From an uncultured Oscillospiraceae bacterium (lineage in GTDB: Bacteria; Bacillota; Clostridia; Oscillospirales; Oscillospiraceae), in assembly GCA_910589155.1 (NCBI GenBank), contig CAJURY010000013.1, positions 1 through 51,700 of the forward strand: DNA of 51,700 nt, read 5' to 3'. Of the stretch, positions 47,555-51,700 are shown in pieces. A program made the translations under genes and the position numbers. Under the pieces are notes generated by a model. It made no database searches and was not told the DNA's origin. It saw nothing but the letters and a program-made list of their open reading frames with translations. Positions within the stretch are counted from its first letter, which is position 1; the number at the start of each line of letters is the position of its first letter.

Positions 47555-48424
47555 TTAATCCAAATTCACAATTTCATATTCCCGGGTGCCTATGCCCAGC
47601 TTTTCCGCGCAAACCACAGTATGAATACCATTTCGAGACTCCATGCGTTCAATCAAGGCTGCCTTGCCGGGGTCGGGGGAATGATACACCGCATCCACAC
47701 AGGCCTGATCAATTGCCACAGGGTCGAGGGACGCGAAAATGCCAATGTCCGCCATTTCCGGCTCATGGGGGTGGGCGTCGCAGTCGCAGTCCACAGACAG
47801 CCGGTTGGCTACATTAATATAGACAATATTCTCTTTGCCCATATAGTCTACTACAGATTTGTCCGCATCCGCCATGCACTCCAGGAAGGAATCATGATCG
47901 GCAGTCCAGAGGTTTTCCGGCACCCCAACGCCGTGAATATGGGCCTTTCCATGGGCAGAGGCCACGCCAATAGACATATTTTTCAGCGCGCCCCCAAAGC
48001 CGCCCATAGCGTGGCCTTTGAAATGCGACAGCATCAGCATGGAATCGTAATTTTTCAGATGTTCACCCACAAAATTTTCCTTCAAATGAAATCCATTGGC
48101 AACCGGCAGTGCCATTTCCCCTTCTTCATCCAGAAGATCGCAGGGCGCAATCGCAGGAAAGCCGTGTTCTTCCATAGCCTTCCAGTGCTCCGCGCTGGTA
48201 TTGCGCCGGCCTTCATATGCGGTGTTGCATTCTACAATCGTTCCCCTTACCTGCGCAACCAGAGGCGCAATGAGCTTGGGCTGTAAAAAGTTGTGTCCCC
48301 CCGGTTCGCCGGTGGAAAGCTTTACCGCCACCTTCCCCGGCAGCTTCACCCCAAGGGCTTCATAGGCTCTCAGAAGTCCTTCCGGGCTGATGTCCGCAGT
48401 AAAAAATACCTTTGCTTTTGACAT
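47555..48424 (-). CDS. DUF362 domain protein
   Basis: 289 residues. MSKAKVFFTADISPEG, VAVKLSTGEPGGHNFLQP, VECNTAYEGRRNTSAEH, SHFKGHAMGGFGGALKNMSIG and ASLDPVAIDQACVDAVY are DUF362 motifs. Many family members add a ferredoxin domain or act beside Fe-S proteins; no 4Fe-4S cluster motif is present here. Function unknown. ATG 48424 follows AGGAGG by 8 bases. A -10 TATACT with extended TGC (48469-48474, minus strand) lies upstream. Confidence 0.88.
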   Translation of the reverse strand: MSKAKVFFTADISPEGLLRAYEALGVKLPGKVAVKLSTGEPGGHNFLQPKLIAPLVAQVRGTIVECNTAYEGRRNTSAEHWKAMEEHGFPAIAPCDLLDEEGEMALPVANGFHLKENFVGEHLKNYDSMLMLSHFKGHAMGGFGGALKNMSIGVASAHGKAHIHGVGVPENLWTADHDSFLECMADADKSVVDYMGKENIVYINVANRLSVDCDCDAHPHEPEMADIGIFASLDPVAIDQACVDAVYHSPDPGKAALIERMESRNGIHTVVCAEKLGIGTREYEIVNLD

Positions 48425-48544
48425 GACAAAATCCTCCTGTTTTTGCGCAATCTGCATATTTAATTCTTAGTATAGCAGGGTTTTTCCCATTTGAAAAGGG
48501 AATTTCCAAAAAATTCACAAAGCGCTTACCTTTGTAAATTACCG

Positions 48545-48573
48545 TTGACAATCCACAGGGTTTATGAGAAAAT
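48545..48573 (+). promoter_or_regulatory. Promoter of aspS
   Basis: -35 TTGACA (48545-48550), 17-bp spacer, -10 GAAAAT (48568-48573). The leader is only about 38 nt, too short for a T-box. Confidence 0.65.
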
Positions 48574-48618
48574 AAAGAAAATTTGCGGTACTTCGTGCCG
48601 ATTGAGGGAGAAATGAAA

Positions 48619-50388
48619 ATGTTTCAATCCAGAACGCACAACTGCGGCGAGCTTCGCCTGGCAAACGCTGGCGAAAAGGTAACGCTCGTCGGCTGGCTGG
48701 AAAATGTCCGAGAGGTTGGCTCCAACTTCGCTTTCCTGGTCCTGCGGGATTTTTACGGTACCACGCAGGTTGTTGTGGAAACCGAGGACATGATGAAGCT
48801 GGTGAAAACCATCAACAAAGAATCCACTATTTCCGTGACCGGCCTTGTCCGGGAGCGGGAATCCAAAAACAAAAAGCAGGCCACGGGTGAAATCGAGGTT
48901 TTGCCGGAATCCATAGAGATTCTGGGCAAATGCCGGCACAACGCCCTGCCCTTTGAAATCAATAAGAGCCGGGAAGCGGACGAAAACACCCGTCTCAAAT
49001 ACCGGTATCTTGACCTGCGCAACCCGGCGGTAAAGCAAAATATTGTGCTCAGGTGCCAGGTGGTCGCCGCCTTGCGGCAGGCCATGACAGAACACGGATT
49101 TTTGGAAATTACCACCCCCATTCTCACAAGCTCCAGCCCGGAAGGCGCAAGAGACTATCTGGTACCCGCCCGGAACCACCCCGGCAAATTCTACGCCCTG
49201 CCTCAGGCGCCCCAGCAGTTTAAGCAGCTTCTTATGACTTCCGGTTTTGACCGGTATTTCCAAATCGCCCCCTGCTTCCGGGACGAGGACGCCAGAGCAG
49301 ACCGTACCCCCGGCGAATTCTACCAGCTAGATATGGAAATGGCCTTTGCCAGCCAGGAGGACGTACTTTCTGTGCTGGAGGATGTACTGGTGCCGGTATT
49401 CAAAAAATTCGGCAAATATGAGCGGGTGTCTTCCGCTCCCTTCCGCCACATTCCCTATAAAGAGGCCATGGAGCGTTACGGCTCCGACAAGCCAGACCTG
49501 CGTATCGACTTGGAAATTCAAGACGTAACGGAGCTTGTGCAAGGCTGCGGCTTTGGGCCTTTTGAGGGCGCGACAGTGAAGGCCGTAGCGGTAGACGATT
49601 TCAGCCAGACCCGGAAATGGATTGACAAGCTGGTGGCCGACGTGGAAGTCGCCACCGCCAACAAAGCCTGCTGGTTCCGTCTGGACGAGCAGGGCAACCT
49701 CACCGGCGGCATTTCCAAATTCCTTGGTGATTGCAAGGAAGCGTTGGCAGAAAAGCTTTCCCTCAAGCCCGGCTCCTTCGTCTGCCTTGCCGCCGGCAAA
49801 AAGTCCGCCGCCCAGAAAACCGCCGGCGTAATCCGCAAGCTCATGGGTACCCGCCTGCCCGGTCACTTCGACCAGGAGCAGTACGCTTTCTGCTGGATCG
49901 TGGACTTCCCCATGTACGAATTGGGTGAGGAAAGCGGCGAGCTGGAATTCTGCCACAACCCCTTCTCCATGCCCCAAGGCGGCATGGCTACGCTGAAAGA
50001 AGCCGAGAACAATCTGGAAAAAGCGCTGGCCATTAACGCCAACCAGTATGATCTGGTGTGCAACGGCTATGAAACCGCCTCCGGCGCGGTACGGAACCAT
50101 GACCCGGAGATTATGGTCAAGGCCTTCGAGCTGGTGGGGCTTGGGGAGGAAAACGTAAAAGCCAAATTTCCCGCCATGTACAACGCCTTCACCTATGGCG
50201 CGCCGCCCCATGCCGGCGCGGCTCCTGGTGTTGACCGCATGATTATGCTGCTCACCGGAGAGGAGTCGATTCGAGAGGTAATCACCTTCCCCATGAACAA
50301 GAACGCCCAGGATTTGATGATGGACGCCCCCAGCGCCGTGGAGCAAAAGCAGTTGGACGATGTGCATATCAAGCTAAACGTGGACTAA
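48619..50388 (+). CDS. aspS: Aspartyl-tRNA synthetase
   Basis: 589 residues, class II synthetase of bacterial type. N-terminal OB fold (TLVGWLENVREVGSNFAFLVLRD), motif 2 FQIAPCFRDEDARADRTPGEFYQLDMEMAF (in parts), a GAD insertion domain (about 290-415), and motif 3 GAAPGVDRMIMLL. I prefer ATG 48619 (MFQSRTHNCGEL): AGGGAG lies 8 bases before it, while the ATG two codons earlier is too close. Whether it also charges tRNA-Asn cannot be told here. Followed directly by a terminator and then the integrase end. Confidence 0.97.
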   Translation: MFQSRTHNCGELRLANAGEKVTLVGWLENVREVGSNFAFLVLRDFYGTTQVVVETEDMMKLVKTINKESTISVTGLVRERESKNKKQATGEIEVLPESIEILGKCRHNALPFEINKSREADENTRLKYRYLDLRNPAVKQNIVLRCQVVAALRQAMTEHGFLEITTPILTSSSPEGARDYLVPARNHPGKFYALPQAPQQFKQLLMTSGFDRYFQIAPCFRDEDARADRTPGEFYQLDMEMAFASQEDVLSVLEDVLVPVFKKFGKYERVSSAPFRHIPYKEAMERYGSDKPDLRIDLEIQDVTELVQGCGFGPFEGATVKAVAVDDFSQTRKWIDKLVADVEVATANKACWFRLDEQGNLTGGISKFLGDCKEALAEKLSLKPGSFVCLAAGKKSAAQKTAGVIRKLMGTRLPGHFDQEQYAFCWIVDFPMYELGEESGELEFCHNPFSMPQGGMATLKEAENNLEKALAINANQYDLVCNGYETASGAVRNHDPEIMVKAFELVGLGEENVKAKFPAMYNAFTYGAPPHAGAAPGVDRMIMLLTGEESIREVITFPMNKNAQDLMMDAPSAVEQKQLDDVHIKLNVD

Positions 50389-50395
50389 AGCAGCG

Positions 50396-50428
50396 GAGCC
50401 AGACCTTTTACAAGAAAAGGTCTGGCTC
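50396..50428 (+). terminator. Terminator of aspS
   Basis: Perfect 14-bp stem GAGCCAGACCTTTT / AAAAGGTCTGGCTC with a 5-nt loop, then TCAGTTTAT. Confidence 0.85.
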
Positions 50429-50665
50429 TCAGTTTATACAATTGTCCCTCCGTCATCGCAAGAAACCAAAGCCAAGAAGGCATTGTTATTTTTTTGTGAG
50501 AGCAAATCTATGTATTCGCCCGCTGGGGCAATTTCAACAGAACGGCACAGCGCTTGTACGCGGTGTCAGCGTGCGCTGCCCGCTCCGGCGGAGTTATGCC
50601 GCCCCCGAGCAATTACAAATCGCATCGGCAGTGAATCCTGCGCAAACAACTGCCATACAAAGACA
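50429..50665. other. Space between aspS and a small gene, no gene recognised
   Basis: About 240 bp with a GC-rich middle (50515-50620). A plus-strand frame of 101 codons (50442-50747) has no ribosome binding site and runs across a terminator and into the opposite-strand gene. It may be remnant sequence; no tRNA is seen. Confidence 0.4.
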
Positions 50666-50699
50666 AAAGCCCGCCTTGGATCAACTGCCTGGGCGGGTT
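50666..50699 (-). terminator. Terminator of the 51-residue gene
   Basis: 9-bp stem AAACCCGCC / GGCGGGCTT on the minus strand (one G-U), then TTGTCTTTG. Confidence 0.75.
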
Positions 50700-50729
50700 T
50701 ACGAATCAAAAAGCTGCACTTTTAAAAAA

Positions 50730-50885
50730 TCAATCCGTCTCTTCTGATATATAAAGTTCTTCCGCATTTCGCTGCGCGGCAATCAGAATGTCCTTCGCCA
50801 TTCCAATATTCTGCGCATCTATCTGTTTTGTAGCTTCTGTAATGGCATGAAACAAAAGTAAGTAAAGTTTTTTATAATGAACCAT
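50730..50885 (-). CDS. 51-residue helical protein
   Basis: Reads MVHYKKLYLLLFHAITEATK, then QIDAQNIGMAKDILIAAQRN and AEELYISEETD. An ideal AAGGAGG lies 8 bases before the ATG and a terminator follows 30 bp after the stop. The pattern is amphipathic and alpha-helical. I associate near-identical small proteins with Oscillospiraceae chromosomes but know no function. It may be chromosomal or the first gene of the integrated element. Confidence 0.82.
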   Translation of the reverse strand: MVHYKKLYLLLFHAITEATKQIDAQNIGMAKDILIAAQRNAEELYISEETD

Positions 50886-51028
50886 GTTGCATACCTCCTT
50901 GCGCACAATTATATACGAACATCAATCTAATTGCAAGTCAAATCCTTTTCCTATTATTGCAATTCTTTTTAACATCATTTTTATAAAAAACCTCAAGCAA
51001 ATTTTCAAACTATCTTTTCATATCTCGG

Positions 51029-51072
51029 CAAATGGCGATAAGTCTTGGATTTTAAGGCTTTTTCGCCATTTG
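51029..51072. repeat. Inverted repeat next to the integrase, possible attachment region
   Basis: 10-bp arms CAAATGGCGA (51029-51038) and TCGCCATTTG (51063-51072). TCATATC occurs beside each arm (51018-51024 and 51073-51079) as a direct repeat. The 280-bp stretch 50886-51163 holds no gene and lies just past the integrase stop, the usual place for int binding sites. Attachment function is inferred. Confidence 0.4.
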
Positions 51073-51163
51073 TCATATCGGGAGATACTTGGCATATCTT
51101 GGTGCTTCTCGGCATAATTTTGAATCCAAAAGTAGTACGGCGGTAGTAAAACCACTGATTCGG

Positions 51164-51700
51164 CTATGCCGCCAGACGCTCCATTTCTGCCTTTGCGGAA
51201 TCGTAGGTCGCATGGGCGTAATAGTTCAGCGTCATCGTGATGTTGGCATGTCCCATGATATACTGCAACGCCTTGGGGTTCATGCCTGCGTTTGCTAACC
51301 GTGTGCAGAATGTGTGTCTGAGGATATGGGGCGTGATGTTCGGAAGCTGCTCTTTGTTCTGCTTGTTGTACTTCTTTACAAGCCCTTTCAGCATACTGTC
51401 GTAGTTCGCTGACACCTTGGGCATCCCGTCATTTTTGAGGAACAGGAAGTTTTTATAGCCCTCTACACTGAATGGGGCGGCATTGCCCCGATTCTTCAGC
51501 ACACGCTTCAACGCTTGGTAGACTTCCCTGCTCATGGGAATCTGCCGTATGCCGTTCTTGGTCTTTGGCGTTTCGATATAGTAGCCGATGTCCGCATCCC
51601 GCAAAAGCTGATGGTCTACATTGATTTGGCGGTTTTTGAAGTCCAGAGCTGTGGTCAGACCGCAAAACTCTGAAATTCTAAGTCCAGTGCCGAGCAGGAT
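51164..51700 (-). CDS. Tyrosine integrase, catalytic domain (5' end outside window)
   Basis: 178 residues visible, open at the window edge. All catalytic residues of a tyrosine recombinase are present: Arg in GTGLRISEFCGL, Lys region in ETPKTKNGIRQIPM, HILRHTFCTRLANAG (His-x-x-Arg), GHANITMTLNYYAHA (His and the nucleophilic Tyr). The sequence style is that of Tn916-type conjugative-transposon integrases. The gene reads leftwards, so the rest of the element should lie to the right of the window and its end between about 50400 and 51160. Confidence 0.93.
   Translation of the reverse strand: MLLGTGLRISEFCGLTTALDFKNRQINVDHQLLRDADIGYYIETPKTKNGIRQIPMSREVYQALKRVLKNRGNAAPFSVEGYKNFLFLKNDGMPKVSANYDSMLKGLVKKYNKQNKEQLPNITPHILRHTFCTRLANAGMNPKALQYIMGHANITMTLNYYAHATYDSAKAEMERLAA

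Noticed and set aside
48425..48618. T-box leader before aspS
   Set aside because: The predicted leader is about 38 nt and lacks the conserved T-box sequence.
50442..50747. 101-codon plus-strand frame after aspS
   Set aside because: No ribosome binding site; runs through a minus-strand terminator and into the 51-residue gene.
1..51700. CRISPR arrays, tRNA and rRNA genes
   Set aside because: I looked for regularly spaced repeats and for tRNA T-arm patterns (GTTCGA-type with matching acceptor arms) and found none that hold up.

Overview
The window looks like chromosome of a spore-forming, strictly anaerobic clostridial Firmicute, probably a gut member of the Oscillospiraceae/Ruminococcaceae. 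Reasons: sporulation genes (SpoIIP, a YlmC/YmxH-type protein), a PerR/reverse-rubrerythrin oxidative-stress set, a SufC plus single SufB/D iron-sulfur system, SLH-anchored surface proteins, consistent AGGAGG ribosome binding sites with several TTG starts, and strong sigma-A promoters, many with an extended -10. No similarity search was possible. Family calls rest on motifs read directly from the sequence.

Layout. The two ends belong to integrative elements: a 5'-truncated large serine recombinase (2-502) and a 5'-truncated tyrosine integrase (51164-51700). Between them lies mostly core chromosome. 587-2321: pfkA and pgsA. 2495-5909: an operon like Bacillus ydjGHI (zinc ribbon, TPM domain, small membrane protein, SPFH) without pspA. 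6377-7804: perR, reverse rubrerythrin and a desulforedoxin-like protein. 8158-14355: a lipoprotein, the sufC-sufB/D-rlmH operon, a polysaccharide deacetylase, and rlmA-CYTH-exonuclease. 14441-15178: a small HTH regulator divergent from a TM2 protein with two identical-type palindromes between them. 15295-19958: tsf, rpsB, ylmC, a hemolysin III protein, spoIIP and tadA. 20304-20870: a three-gene mini-operon ending in a sigma region-4-like gene whose expected ATG reads ACG. 21099-22714: a structured leader with competing helices, then a uracil/xanthine permease. 22802-32851: an esterase, DUF89, RlmI-like, radical SAM, a DUF2207-like membrane protein, an SLH/L,D-transpeptidase and an HtrA protease. 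32961-33512: a gene broken by one in-frame TGA.

33611-47515 is the most distinctive part. A tight four-gene operon (FGGY sugar kinase, DUF4867, intracellular GH20, fucose-isomerase-family protein) lies downstream of a 2,467-residue secreted protein. That protein carries GH85 (endo-beta-N-acetylglucosaminidase) and GH20 domains, discoidin-like domains, a roughly 350-residue Ala/Glu-rich coiled coil and three SLH repeats. A divergent ROK repressor precedes it. I read this as a host N-glycan foraging locus: surface cleavage and trimming outside, GH20 and sugar isomerisation/phosphorylation inside, ROK control. No transporter or fucosidase is present in the window. A DUF362 protein, aspS and a 51-residue conserved-looking small protein complete the right side before the integrase.

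Candidates for something new: the leader of the permease gene (6S-like architecture wired to a terminator that abuts the start codon); the GH85-GH20-SLH protein with its operon and intracellular GH20 paralogue; the start-codon-less sigma-like gene; and the PspA-less YdjGHI operon.
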